Assembly (NCBI RefSeq): GCF_008362905.1
Contig: NZ_VFJB01000001.1
Location: 62,001-126,000, forward strand
Source: Deferribacter autotrophicus
GTDB taxonomy: Bacteria > Chrysiogenota > Deferribacteres > Deferribacterales > Deferribacteraceae
DNA length: 64,000 nucleotides
Direction: 5' to 3'
This document shows positions 36,001 through 44,581 of the stretch, piece by piece. How positions within the stretch are numbered: the stretch's first letter is position 1; every line of letters starts with the position of its first letter. The notes under the pieces are model-generated. The model was given only the letters and a program-made list of their open reading frames with translations, did not search any database and was not told the DNA's origin. Position numbers and translations under genes: made by a program.

Positions 36001-36176
36001 TTGGCTCCAGCTCCTGGCCAAACAACTACAACAGCAATTTCAGGGCGATTTGAATCAGGGAATAACTTTCTATCGATAGAATTATACCCATATAAACCGA
36101 GAAAAACAAAAAAACCTAATAAGGAAATAATATAATAAGGTCGTTTTAATATTTTTTCGATCCAGCTGTTACTCAT
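33090..36176 (-). CDS. RND-family efflux transporter permease (AcrB/HAE1-like)
   Basis: A 1028-aa inner-membrane proton-driven pump with 12 membrane segments in two repeats and two large periplasmic loops. The opening IEKILKRPYYIISLLGFFVF and the helix-4 motif LGLLLDDAVVVMENIERH, with the paired Asp of the proton relay, are intact. It is the third gene of a tolC-MFP-RND operon and overlaps the adaptor gene by 8 bases. The substrate class is uncertain; sequence style fits the small-molecule HAE-1 or related branch rather than the heavy-metal branch. Confidence 0.93.
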   Translation of the reverse strand: MSNSWIEKILKRPYYIISLLGFFVFLGLYGYNSIDRKLFPDSNRPEIAVVVVWPGAGAKDIASNISVPVEEELYTLDKVRRVYSTTIDEVSVIRAEFEYEKDIDSAASDVANAISKIRSLLPPDIKEPQIHKITAATAPVVTIGVSSNKVSLEDVREIAENEIKNILIKIKGVANVDVFGGYKKEVLVEVNKSLVDRYGITLYQVLAALSKNDRDYAIGFIDVPRGRFLLKSRGKRETLQAIKQLPITENIRLKDVAKVYYGHYDNTALYYGNGKPAIALAVQRSIDADVIKTIENVEKKLKSIKASYQGLTFEITDTQKDTIKQSITNMFESLRDAIIMSTIVAFFFLASFRQVLVVLFTIPLVYAATIAMMYLFGIEFSVVTLTAIILALGLLLDDAVVVMENIERHYKELKKPINKAVLEGTKEIMFADLSGTITTMAALFPIMFVGDYPQTIFRPLVSTLLIALAASYVISITTVPLLSLKFLAIKSSWVLKAEALFSKITDGFNNSAKSFFAKLAKSAMGSKPLTVIYFVVLIGLFFVSVRLVMPLVGQELMPPMDTGIVKIDITVDPNLSIQKSEEILKKVDKAIYDSGKVFRISASVGSEPGVLSVGSGSGIDHISITATYVNRFERKEDIWDIEKRLREKIEQIPNIKYFTVFDYGATALSSIRGNVDVMLSSDSFEKLQEASNILLKVLANTKGLVNVAKTWDLDKTVYKLVIDEQQSAFYGVNADDITNQISMILKGIPAASRTVQNSRDMNVRIWSSDRDNMLELLKTVLIDTPKGKIPLLTLAKFEKVKEPSQITREGLEYTVDVYGFREKAAISHIMQNFNKAFNGVRLPDNVKLTQTGDIAQFKDSAKRMIKAVFFGICLIFLTLVPMFNSFRSPLLIIFSIPLTIVGASWILLMLGYHTSMPAMMGFILLSGIIVNNAILLIEFALLGMKKGLSAKEAMLESIKIRTRPVLMTAFATTAGMLPVALGWAIGLERLAPLGAVAIGGLMVGTFLTLVFIPIVFVWIYRKKTTINF

Positions 36177-37314
36177 TGTTTACAGCCTTTGCATTTGTAA
36201 TCACAAAAAGTCTGGATAATTTATCACTACTTCCAATTGCCACCGGTTTATTTATATCCGGAGACACCACTGCATATTTGTCATTTTGAGAAAGAATTTG
36301 TACTTTTGTGGGAGTAAATCTTCCACCATTATAAACAAAAAGATAAACTCCATCTTCCTTTTCAAGTAATGCATTTACAGGAACCGTACTCCCCGTAGCT
36401 TCTTTAATAACAACTCCAATTTTTATATTGCTATTTTCAGGCAATGGTAAAGTTGTATCCAGATCAATGTAAGCAACCGCCAAAAATTTAAATGCAACAG
36501 GTAAAACTTTTGTTATCTCAGCCTGCTTACCTAAAAGATAGGCTTTCTTCCCTTTTTTTATTTTTCCAAGCATATTTTGAGAAAACGAAAACTCTACTCT
36601 TTTTTTCATACCATACAATGTCAAAATCTGTTTGCCAGGTACGGCCAAATCCCCCTCTCTCAATACAACTCTGCCCACAACTCCATCTATAGGGGATTTG
36701 ATGGATGTATATTTCAACTGATTTTCCTTAGACAAAAGCTGTGCTTTTAAGGACTTTAATTCCTCTTTTTTCGCTTCTATACTTTTTTGAGTTGATTTCA
36801 ATTTAGCAAGCTTCAATTCCATCGCCACACGTGAAAAATCGAGCTTCTCTTTGGAAAGTGCATCTACTTTATAAAGTTCCTTATTTCTTTCATAAGCATC
36901 TCTGGCATATAAAAAATCACTTTCAAGAGCCTTTAAATTTACTTTTAAAGATTCTATTGACTGGATTAAAGCTCTTATTGCAGCTTTTTGTGCATTTATA
37001 GATTCTACAATCTCTTTATCATCAATTTTGACAAGAAGTTGTCCTTTTTTAACCTTTTCTCCATCCACCACATATAATTTTTTAATAAATCCACTTACTT
37101 TTGAAGCAATTACAGGATGCTGGATGGAATAATAATTTCCCAAAAATTGCCTTATCTCCTCAATATGCATATTTTTAGGATGAACAGTTTCCACAGTAAT
37201 CGTTTTAGCTGGAGGAGGCTGTAGAGATGCCAACTGCTGCTTTCTTTTCTTGATAAGAAATACACCACCTGCAACAATCAAAATAATAATAATCAGAGAA
37301 AGAATTTTTTTCAT
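36169..37314 (-). CDS. RND efflux periplasmic adaptor (membrane fusion protein)
   Basis: A 381-aa adaptor linking the RND pump to the outer-membrane channel. It has an N-terminal membrane anchor (residues 3-22), a lipoyl-like half motif VIASKVSGFIKKLYVVDGEKV (two blocks, about 68-90), a coiled-coil hairpin (about 105-200), the second lipoyl half SPIDGVVGRVVLREGD, and a beta-barrel domain. No lipobox is seen, so it is anchored by its helix. The start overlaps the tolC-like stop by 4 bases. Confidence 0.92.
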   Translation of the reverse strand: MKKILSLIIIILIVAGGVFLIKKRKQQLASLQPPPAKTITVETVHPKNMHIEEIRQFLGNYYSIQHPVIASKVSGFIKKLYVVDGEKVKKGQLLVKIDDKEIVESINAQKAAIRALIQSIESLKVNLKALESDFLYARDAYERNKELYKVDALSKEKLDFSRVAMELKLAKLKSTQKSIEAKKEELKSLKAQLLSKENQLKYTSIKSPIDGVVGRVVLREGDLAVPGKQILTLYGMKKRVEFSFSQNMLGKIKKGKKAYLLGKQAEITKVLPVAFKFLAVAYIDLDTTLPLPENSNIKIGVVIKEATGSTVPVNALLEKEDGVYLFVYNGGRFTPTKVQILSQNDKYAVVSPDINKPVAIGSSDKLSRLFVITNAKAVNNE

Positions 37315-38567
37315 TTTTCACCCGCCAACAAATAATTAAGATAAGCTTTCTGTATCCTAAGATTATACAACGCATCAATATAATTACTTTTTGCATCCTG
37401 ATATTTTGCATAAGCGAATAAAAGGTCATACATATTTGAAGCACCCTTTTCATATTTGATTTTTTCTGCTTCTTTGACTTTTGATAAAAATTCCAGTTGC
37501 CGTTTAACAGATTTCACTTTTTCAACTGCTGTAGCAATTTTATTTTGTGCATCAATTATAAAGCTTTTAAGTTCTAATTCTGTTTTTTTAAGCTGAAGTA
37601 TGGCATTCATATGAGAGATTTTCGCTTTTTGTAGTTGAGATTTTCTGCTACCAAAATCAAATAATAACCAATTTACAGTAATTCCTGCTTGCCATAATTC
37701 TTCTTTTTCACCTTTTGCATAATTGTTTCCATAATAAGCACTAAACCCAATCTTAGGATAATAGAGAGATTTTGACTTCTTTAATGCCTTTTTCGATTTT
37801 CTAACTTCAATCTCAGAAAGTTTGTATTTATAAGTATCTTTTACATCTATAAAATTATTAATTTTCTCATCATCGTTCACAGGGGCAACATCTTCTATCT
37901 CATCAACACCAATCAATGCAGCAAGCATTGCTTTCAAAGAGTCAATGGAGTTTTTAATATTCTCCATATTAAATGAAGCATTTTCAAGATCGGCAGCGAC
38001 TTTTAAAAGATCGATTTTTGCTTTTTTCCCAAGAGCCACTTCTTTCGCAACATTGTCATATAAGATTTTTAATGCTTTATAATAAGTCAAAGCTGCTTCC
38101 TTTTGACTTTCCATAGCCAAAATCTTAAAATAAAGAGATTTCACATTAAAAATTAACTGCTCTTTTGTAATATTAAGTTTTATTTTAGACGTATTCTCAC
38201 TCAAATCGGCAATTTTTACTGCTGTTATATCTGCAAAACCATTAAAAAGAAGTACATCATAAACTATCCCTGCACTAGTTATATCTTTACTCGTAATTAC
38301 ATCAGGACTTATAGGAGGTACAATAGGCGCTAAAGTACGAGGTAAATTATATCTGGTATAACTTCCTAAGGCACTGATTTTCCCATAATTTATGGCTTTT
38401 TTTGCTTTTTTTTCCTCTTTTGCTTCAAGAAGTCTTTGTTTTTGTATCAGAAATTCAGGACTATTTTTCAGGGCAATCTCTATCGCTTCATCCAAAGTAA
38501 TTGCATACAAAGGAACTATCACGACAGCAGTAAAAAGAAAAAAAATTAATAGAAAATTTTTAAACAT
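37311..38567 (-). CDS. TolC-family outer membrane efflux protein
   Basis: A 418-aa precursor with a signal peptide (residues 1-22, ending at PLYA) and the OEP opening ITLDEAIEIALKNSPEFLIQ. Two long helical repeats are visible, with the second starting near residue 240 (KYKLSEIEVRKSKKALKKSK). It forms the trimeric exit duct for the RND pump encoded downstream and heads the three-gene operon. Confidence 0.92.
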   Translation of the reverse strand: MFKNFLLIFFLFTAVVIVPLYAITLDEAIEIALKNSPEFLIQKQRLLEAKEEKKAKKAINYGKISALGSYTRYNLPRTLAPIVPPISPDVITSKDITSAGIVYDVLLFNGFADITAVKIADLSENTSKIKLNITKEQLIFNVKSLYFKILAMESQKEAALTYYKALKILYDNVAKEVALGKKAKIDLLKVAADLENASFNMENIKNSIDSLKAMLAALIGVDEIEDVAPVNDDEKINNFIDVKDTYKYKLSEIEVRKSKKALKKSKSLYYPKIGFSAYYGNNYAKGEKEELWQAGITVNWLLFDFGSRKSQLQKAKISHMNAILQLKKTELELKSFIIDAQNKIATAVEKVKSVKRQLEFLSKVKEAEKIKYEKGASNMYDLLFAYAKYQDAKSNYIDALYNLRIQKAYLNYLLAGEK

Positions 38568-38678
38568 TTAAGCCACCATTTCTTTTTTATAATTATAACA
38601 TATGATTTGTTAAAAAAATTGATTGGAATCAATTTTTGAGCATTTGTTAAAAAGATGATTATAAAATTCAGTGAAGAA

Positions 38679-40718
38679 TTAATAGCAGCTAGCAAGAGGT
38701 TTACCTATAAAAAAGCCTTGTGAATAATCTATTCCCAATTCTATCACCTTCTTATGTACTTCTTCATTGTGCACATATTCAGCTACCGTTTTGATATTAA
38801 GTTTTTTCGCAAAACTCACAATAGTTCTAACAACAAGTTCTGAGTTTTCATCAATATGTATATTTTTAATTAAAGAACCATCAATTTTAATATAGTCCAC
38901 ATTTAATTGTAACAAGTATGAAAAGTTTGAATACCCACTACCAAAATCATCAATAGCAATACTTGCTCCATACTGCTTAACATCTTTTATAAATTCTGAA
39001 ACAATATCAAAGTTTTCAATACCTTCACTCTCCAAAATTTCAAACGTCACCTTTTTAGCAATCTCAGGATATTTTTTCAATTTATCAATAATGAATGATT
39101 TTGTAGAAAAATCTATGATATCATCCACTGAAATGTTCACAGAAAATTCACACGGTTTATCTTTAAAATAACTAAATGCTTTTTCTACTACACGTTTGGT
39201 AAGCTCACCATATAATTTGCCCTTTTTTGCCACTTCCAAGAAAATACCAGGTGAAATCATTTCTCCTTTTTCATCAAACATCCTTACAAGACATTCATAT
39301 TTGCTGATAACCCCAGTTTTATTATCCACAATAGGCTGATAATATGGAACAATTTTATCAGATTCCAAGGCTATTTTCAAAGCCTTCAGAATTTTCATAT
39401 TAATCTCGACATCTTTTTCAAAGTTCAATACTTCTTTGTAAACAGCATATTTCAATCTACTATCTCGTTTTACATATTTCAAAGCAATATCAGCCTTTTC
39501 CAATAACGGTTCTTCCATAGAAATACCGATTGAAACTGATACAGAAATATCCCATTGATCGATTTTAAATTCATTATTTTCTATTTTATTAACAAGATAA
39601 TTCGCAAATTTCTCAGGATTATCAACATTTTCCTTTCTGACTAAAACTCCAAAATCATCAGATCCAAGACGGTAAACTTTTGCTCTGCAATAATCCTTTA
39701 CCAACTCTTTCAGCTTTTTCCCAAAAACTTTTAAAAATTCATCACCTATTCTAACTCCATAAAAGTTGTTAATATGCTTAAAATCGTCAATATTAACAAT
39801 AAACAGCATGTGATGTTTGCTGTAATCTAATTCATGAATAAGACGGTTTCTATTGTAAAGCCCCGTGAGATGATCGATAGTGGCAGCTTTTTTAAGCCGC
39901 ACAATATAATATACAATAAAACTAATTGCCATTATTATACCAGCTGAAAACAAGATTGCTAATAATAGGAGCTTCTTAAAAGTATATTGATTTTCTTTTT
40001 GGTAAACAGTCTTCATCTGTTTTAATAAACTTAATGATCGTGTATCAGTTAATCTATTCAAAAGCATTACATAAGACGGATAATATTTACTAAAAACTTC
40101 AAGATGTCTTAATATCTTATCATGTATCAATTTATCGAGTTCACTATCAGGCTCATGACTCTTTATGAACTTTATATTTTCTTCCAAAATATCCAACATC
40201 TCCAAATCCAAATTGTTCCTTATCAACAACAAGGTTGAAACTATGTTAGTAAACATCTGAAGGTAATGATACCCATTTACCTGGCTTGACTCAGTATGCT
40301 TCAAAATCAAGGTGGGAATATATACTAAAGAATTTTTAATGGTAGAATTATATCTTATAAATTTATGTAAATCTTTATTTTTTTTTATCAACAACTCTTC
40401 ATAAGCACTCACAAGCTCTTTACTTTTTTTATAATAATTAGATTCTGGCTGATTTAAATCATCAAATAACTCGTCAGCATGTTTTAGAAGTCTGTCATAA
40501 ACATCTATAACTTCATCATAATTATAATAGAGCAAAAAGCTGCACTCTAAAATTTTTCTGTTCAGTTCATTTTCCAACCTACCAAGCATCTCAACATGAC
40601 TCACAATGCTAAGATATTTTCTATAATCACTTTCACTATTAATAATCAAATAACCTGAAAATAATGCCAATAAACTCCCAAAAATAATAATTAAATAAAT
40701 ACTAAGATTTCGCTTCAT
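38679..40718 (-). CDS. Membrane GGDEF/EAL protein, degenerate GGDEF
   Basis: A 679-aa c-di-GMP signalling protein. A periplasmic sensor region lies between membrane helices at residues 5-27 and about 252-274. The GGDEF domain (about 280-430) keeps DHLTGLYNRN but the active-site loop reads RLGSDDF instead of RxGGDEF, so cyclase activity is doubtful. The EAL domain (about 440-675) has YECLVR in place of YEALVR, with the metal-binding Glu retained, and keeps VNIS, FEILESEG, IDDFGSGYSN and IKIDGSLI, so phosphodiesterase activity is likely. Its end overlaps the cytochrome c peroxidase operon partner by 4 bases. Confidence 0.9.
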   Translation of the reverse strand: MKRNLSIYLIIIFGSLLALFSGYLIINSESDYRKYLSIVSHVEMLGRLENELNRKILECSFLLYYNYDEVIDVYDRLLKHADELFDDLNQPESNYYKKSKELVSAYEELLIKKNKDLHKFIRYNSTIKNSLVYIPTLILKHTESSQVNGYHYLQMFTNIVSTLLLIRNNLDLEMLDILEENIKFIKSHEPDSELDKLIHDKILRHLEVFSKYYPSYVMLLNRLTDTRSLSLLKQMKTVYQKENQYTFKKLLLLAILFSAGIIMAISFIVYYIVRLKKAATIDHLTGLYNRNRLIHELDYSKHHMLFIVNIDDFKHINNFYGVRIGDEFLKVFGKKLKELVKDYCRAKVYRLGSDDFGVLVRKENVDNPEKFANYLVNKIENNEFKIDQWDISVSVSIGISMEEPLLEKADIALKYVKRDSRLKYAVYKEVLNFEKDVEINMKILKALKIALESDKIVPYYQPIVDNKTGVISKYECLVRMFDEKGEMISPGIFLEVAKKGKLYGELTKRVVEKAFSYFKDKPCEFSVNISVDDIIDFSTKSFIIDKLKKYPEIAKKVTFEILESEGIENFDIVSEFIKDVKQYGASIAIDDFGSGYSNFSYLLQLNVDYIKIDGSLIKNIHIDENSELVVRTIVSFAKKLNIKTVAEYVHNEEVHKKVIELGIDYSQGFFIGKPLASCY

Positions 40719-41671
40719 TTTTCCTTATTCTCTTTTATTATATCAGGCAATTCACCCGTTAAAGTCTTCAAAAACATTAGAATCTTTTTCATTTCTTCCT
40801 TATTAAGTTCTAGTCCTAAGTTATGCAAAGCCATTTTTTCCACAGCCTCTTTTAAAGTTTTCGCACTACCATCATGAAAATATGGATATGTAATCTCAAT
40901 ATTTCTCAAAGTAGGAACTTTAAACACATTTTTATCTTCAGGATCTTTTGTTATTTGATACAAATCAGGAACTTTCTCACTCCATTTATGAGGGAAAATA
41001 ATCCCGATTTTTTGATAAGAATTTCCACCAAGATTCACTCCATTGTGACAAGTGATACACCCCAAACTTTTAAAAAGACTAAATCCATCCTTCTCATCCT
41101 CTGTCAATTCGATTTCACCTCTTAAGTATTTATCAAACTTACAGTTTGGAGTAATCAATGCCTTTTCAAATTCTGCAATAGCATCAATCACATAACTGAA
41201 CTTTATTTCATTTATACCATAAACTTTATAAAATAACTCTCTGTATTTAGAAGATTTATTTAATCTATCTTCAACCTCTTTTTCTGTCATATCCATTTCT
41301 GAAAAACCTTTAATAGCCATAGCCGCTTGCTCTTTTAAATCCTTTGCGCTACCATTCCAGTTTTGTCTAAAATTAAATATGGCATTATATACGGTAGGAC
41401 TATTAATCGAATGCACCCTGTTAAAAACACCTATAGAAAACTTTCTGTGGTCAGTACCTCCTGAATATAAATCATGACATGATGCACATGAAATCTTTTT
41501 ATCCTTTGATAGCATCTTCTCATAAAATAACTTCTTACCAAGCAATGCCTTAGCTTCATTATATTCAATCTTTTGAGGAATAGGTGTAATCAGTCTAGCG
41601 GCACATAAATTGAAACTTAAAAACACCAATGATAAAACAAAAAAAATAATCCTCAAATTACATTCTTTCAT
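40715..41671 (-). CDS. Di-haem cytochrome c peroxidase family protein
   Basis: A 318-aa periplasmic protein with a signal peptide (residues 1-25) and two c-type haem sites: CASCH at 62-66 and CITCH at 205-209. The arrangement fits bacterial cytochrome c peroxidases of the CcpA/MauG superfamily, which reduce H2O2 with electrons from the respiratory chain. It is co-transcribed with the downstream GGDEF/EAL gene (overlap of 4 bases), an unusual partnership that could link peroxide stress to c-di-GMP signalling. Confidence 0.92.
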   Translation of the reverse strand: MKECNLRIIFFVLSLVFLSFNLCAARLITPIPQKIEYNEAKALLGKKLFYEKMLSKDKKISCASCHDLYSGGTDHRKFSIGVFNRVHSINSPTVYNAIFNFRQNWNGSAKDLKEQAAMAIKGFSEMDMTEKEVEDRLNKSSKYRELFYKVYGINEIKFSYVIDAIAEFEKALITPNCKFDKYLRGEIELTEDEKDGFSLFKSLGCITCHNGVNLGGNSYQKIGIIFPHKWSEKVPDLYQITKDPEDKNVFKVPTLRNIEITYPYFHDGSAKTLKEAVEKMALHNLGLELNKEEMKKILMFLKTLTGELPDIIKENKEK

Positions 41672-41705
41672 AACTAAATAATCACCTCAAATAGCTCAAA
41701 ACCTA

Positions 41706-42839
41706 TCATTCTGCATACATTTCACTAAGCTGTTCAAAAATATCGTAAGGTTTTTTATTATACAAAAAGGTATCTGGGATATACACACCCTTACTCTGAA
41801 TTAATACATTGAAATTTGTACCAAATCCACCTTCAGGAATGATTAATGATTTTATTCTGGTTCTATGAAGATCCGTTTTCGCATTTCTAATTTCATCAAG
41901 AATACCACTCTGTAATAAAAACACCCATTGTGGCTCAAAATTTACCACATTCAATCCGGATTCCTTGCCATATTCCATCAAAGCGGAAAAGTCCACAAAT
42001 GCCGTAATATCCTGATAACCTATTCTTTCAAAGAAATCATTATTTTGTGTATGTTTAAAATAACATGTTACAGTTCCATCCATTCTAAACGGAGCATAAA
42101 GATTTTTAGCATCAAAACCATAATCAATGGTTACAACTATTCCTTTATTAATTTTTTCTCCAACATCCTTAATCCATTTGACAGCATCAAGATTTATATC
42201 TGCAATCTGCTTATCAACAAGCTTAACCCCTAATTTTCCAATATACTCTTTTAAATTAACTGTGGAAAATTCATCAGGGTAAAACTGCAGCTTTTCATCA
42301 TGATAGATCACATACAGCTCTTTTAAATCTCCATTAATATTTATAATGCGATGTACAGGGAATGCGTCTACCAACTCATTGGAAAAAAATACTCCTTCAA
42401 AATCGTTCAACCCATCAAAGGAAATCCATTCTACTTTATCAATATGCTCTTTTAACAATTCTTTTTGTCTATCAATTAAATATTTGCTCTTTTCAATAAT
42501 TATATACTTCACTTCACTGTAAAATTTATTGGACTCGGCTTTATAATAATTTAATATATCATTTGCAAGCATACCACTACCAGCTCCCATCTCACATAGT
42601 ATAGGAGCCAGATTTAGCTCTTTGATAGTTTCTTCAAACCCTTTTGCAAGAGTCCTACCAAAAGATTCAGATGCATCTACTGAAGTGTAAAAACTACCCT
42701 GCATCCCAAAAGGGTTTTCTTTCTGATAATATCCATATTCTGGATGATAAAGTGCAATTTCCATAAACTCCGCAAAAGTTATTTTCCCCTTTTCTTTCAC
42801 CAATTGAATTACAAATTCTTTTAATACGTCCATAATCAT
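41706..42839 (-). CDS. SAM-dependent methyltransferase, MidA/NDUFAF7 family
   Basis: A 377-aa protein of the COG1565 family. It opens with ITFAEFMEIALYHPEYGYY (about 20-38), the family hallmark, followed by the SAM site LCEMGAGSGMLANDIL near residue 84 and EWISFDGL and FFSNELVDAFPVHR (about 140-160). The mitochondrial relative methylates an arginine of a complex I subunit. The bacterial role is not settled. Its start overlaps the tonB-like stop by 4 bases, so it is the last gene of the exbBD operon. Confidence 0.88.
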   Translation of the reverse strand: MIMDVLKEFVIQLVKEKGKITFAEFMEIALYHPEYGYYQKENPFGMQGSFYTSVDASESFGRTLAKGFEETIKELNLAPILCEMGAGSGMLANDILNYYKAESNKFYSEVKYIIIEKSKYLIDRQKELLKEHIDKVEWISFDGLNDFEGVFFSNELVDAFPVHRIININGDLKELYVIYHDEKLQFYPDEFSTVNLKEYIGKLGVKLVDKQIADINLDAVKWIKDVGEKINKGIVVTIDYGFDAKNLYAPFRMDGTVTCYFKHTQNNDFFERIGYQDITAFVDFSALMEYGKESGLNVVNFEPQWVFLLQSGILDEIRNAKTDLHRTRIKSLIIPEGGFGTNFNVLIQSKGVYIPDTFLYNKKPYDIFEQLSEMYAE

Positions 42840-43576
42840 CTCACCCTAAAAAATAGTGTTATTTCCACAAAATCTGGCTTATTATAATCAACCGCATCAA
42901 ATCGCAACCCCTTTACAAAATCTATAGCAATTTTTTCCACATTACTACTACTACGAGTTAAAAGATTTATGTCAAAAGGCCTTCCATATCTATCCACTTT
43001 AAAACTTAAAGTAATTTTTGTCCCTCTTTCAAGGGAAAAGCTGGGTTTTGGTGGTTCATAAACAATTTTACGCTTGAGATTAGTAATGCTTTTTATTTCA
43101 TAAAAGTCGTTTTTAGCAAAACTCTGCTGTTCATTTATAAGAGCCTTATCATTATTTGTCTTTTCTATCTCACTTTTTACCCTTTCAAGCTCACTTAAAA
43201 CAGGTTTTTCATCCTGCTTTTCAATGTGTCTATTTTCCAAAATTTGCATATTGTTTAAATCAGGTATTAATACTTTTTCCTCCGTAGTCATAGTAGGTAC
43301 TTCTACCACTTCTTTATTACCGCTATCACTTTTATTAAATTTTTTCCTTAACTTTTCTTTTAAATTTTCGATTTTTTTGTTACTAAAGAGAGGTTTCTCT
43401 TTTTCTTTTGTCTTGTCTTTTTCCTTTTTTATTGATTGCTTTAAAATTTCTATTTTCACAGTCTTCGGTTTGATATTTTTAAAGTCAAGATTATACTCTG
43501 GAATCATTTTCAAGAGCAATATATGCAAAACAATCGATAGAACAAAAAATAGACTTAATCTAGGATAGTTTATCAT
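42836..43576 (-). CDS. TonB-family energy transducer
   Basis: A 246-aa protein with an N-terminal membrane anchor (about residues 8-22), a long charged linker rich in Lys and Glu that should span the periplasm, and a C-terminal TonB-like beta domain (about 180-246: TKITLSFKVDRYGRPFDINL). It should transmit the proton-motive force from ExbB/ExbD to outer-membrane receptors. The linker is Lys/Glu-rich rather than Pro-rich, as in many TonB2-type or TolA-like proteins. Overlaps exbD by 4 bases. Confidence 0.82.
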   Translation of the reverse strand: MINYPRLSLFFVLSIVLHILLLKMIPEYNLDFKNIKPKTVKIEILKQSIKKEKDKTKEKEKPLFSNKKIENLKEKLRKKFNKSDSGNKEVVEVPTMTTEEKVLIPDLNNMQILENRHIEKQDEKPVLSELERVKSEIEKTNNDKALINEQQSFAKNDFYEIKSITNLKRKIVYEPPKPSFSLERGTKITLSFKVDRYGRPFDINLLTRSSSNVEKIAIDFVKGLRFDAVDYNKPDFVEITLFFRVR

Positions 43577-43974
43577 TCTTCTTCTACTGCGATGGTAAAC
43601 CTGTCAAATCCGGCTTTTTTACATTGATCCATCACAAAAACCACAGTACCGTGTTTTGCATTCTTATCAGCTTGAAGTATAATGGGTATATTGGGATTCT
43701 TCTCTTTCAAGTCCTTCATTACCCTGTAAAGTGCAAATTTCGGAACTTTCTTTTTGCCTACAAAAATCTGATTATTGCTATCCACCACAACCACAATATT
43801 TTTATTTACCGTTTGTTCATCCCCTTTTGCTTTTGGTAAATCTACCTTCAAGGCGTTTGTATAAATAAAGGTTGTTGATACCATAAAAAATATCAGTAAC
43901 AAAAAAACCACATCTATCAACGGGGTTAGATTAATCTCCAACCCTCTATCATTTCTTTTGTTCGAAAATTTCAT
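43573..43974 (-). CDS. exbD: ExbD/TolR-family biopolymer transport protein
   Basis: A 133-aa protein with a short cytoplasmic start (INLTPLIDVVFLLLIFFMVS, residues 14-33) whose Asp in the membrane helix is the proton-carrying residue, then a periplasmic domain. It forms the energising complex with ExbB. It follows exbB directly and overlaps the tonB-like gene by 4 bases. Confidence 0.92.
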   Translation of the reverse strand: MKFSNKRNDRGLEINLTPLIDVVFLLLIFFMVSTTFIYTNALKVDLPKAKGDEQTVNKNIVVVVDSNNQIFVGKKKVPKFALYRVMKDLKEKNPNIPIILQADKNAKHGTVVFVMDQCKKAGFDRFTIAVEEE

Positions 43975-43975
43975 T

Positions 43976-44581
43976 TTAACCCTCTTTAAAAATTAGGTTA
44001 ATTATTTTAGCAGTAGCTTTTTCAAGCTCAATAGTTAACTTTTCAGACCTATGCCTAATAATATGATAAAATATAACTGTAGGGATAGCCACTGATAAGC
44101 CAGCTGCAGTTGTCAAAAGAGCTTCAGATATACCTCCAGCAAGAGCCTGTGCATTACCAACACCTTGCTCAGATATCACAATAAAAGTTTTTATCATCCC
44201 CAAAACCGTTCCTAATAAACCAAGTAAAGGGGCAATATTCCCAATTGTTTGTAGTGTTGGTAAAAATCTATCCAATTTTGTAGCCTGAAATCTTCCCACA
44301 TCTTCTGCAAGCTCCATAAGCCTTGTTACCGGTAAATCAAGATTACTCAGTATTTCTCTTGCAATTTCACTTATTGGGCTCTTTTGCAATTCGCACAAAT
44401 TCTTAGCATCTTCAAAATCTTTTTTCTCAAGATAAACAGAAAGTTTTTCTAAAAATGTATCTGGAACAAAATTACTCTTTCTAAGCGTAAACAACCTTTC
44501 AAGAAAAACAGCAAGTGATATCACAGATAAAGCAATGATGGGATACATCAAAATTCCACCCTTTTGAATAACCTCAAACAT
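43976..44581 (-). CDS. exbB: MotA/TolQ/ExbB-family proton channel protein
   Basis: A 201-aa inner-membrane protein with three membrane segments (about 7-27, 105-130 and 148-170). The motif region TIGNIAPLLGLLGTVLGMI in the second segment and ALLTTAAGLSVAIPTVIFYH in the third identify the family. It works with ExbD as the stator of the proton channel. Its start codon directly follows the stop of the TPR gene. Confidence 0.92.
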   Translation of the reverse strand: MFEVIQKGGILMYPIIALSVISLAVFLERLFTLRKSNFVPDTFLEKLSVYLEKKDFEDAKNLCELQKSPISEIAREILSNLDLPVTRLMELAEDVGRFQATKLDRFLPTLQTIGNIAPLLGLLGTVLGMIKTFIVISEQGVGNAQALAGGISEALLTTAAGLSVAIPTVIFYHIIRHRSEKLTIELEKATAKIINLIFKEG

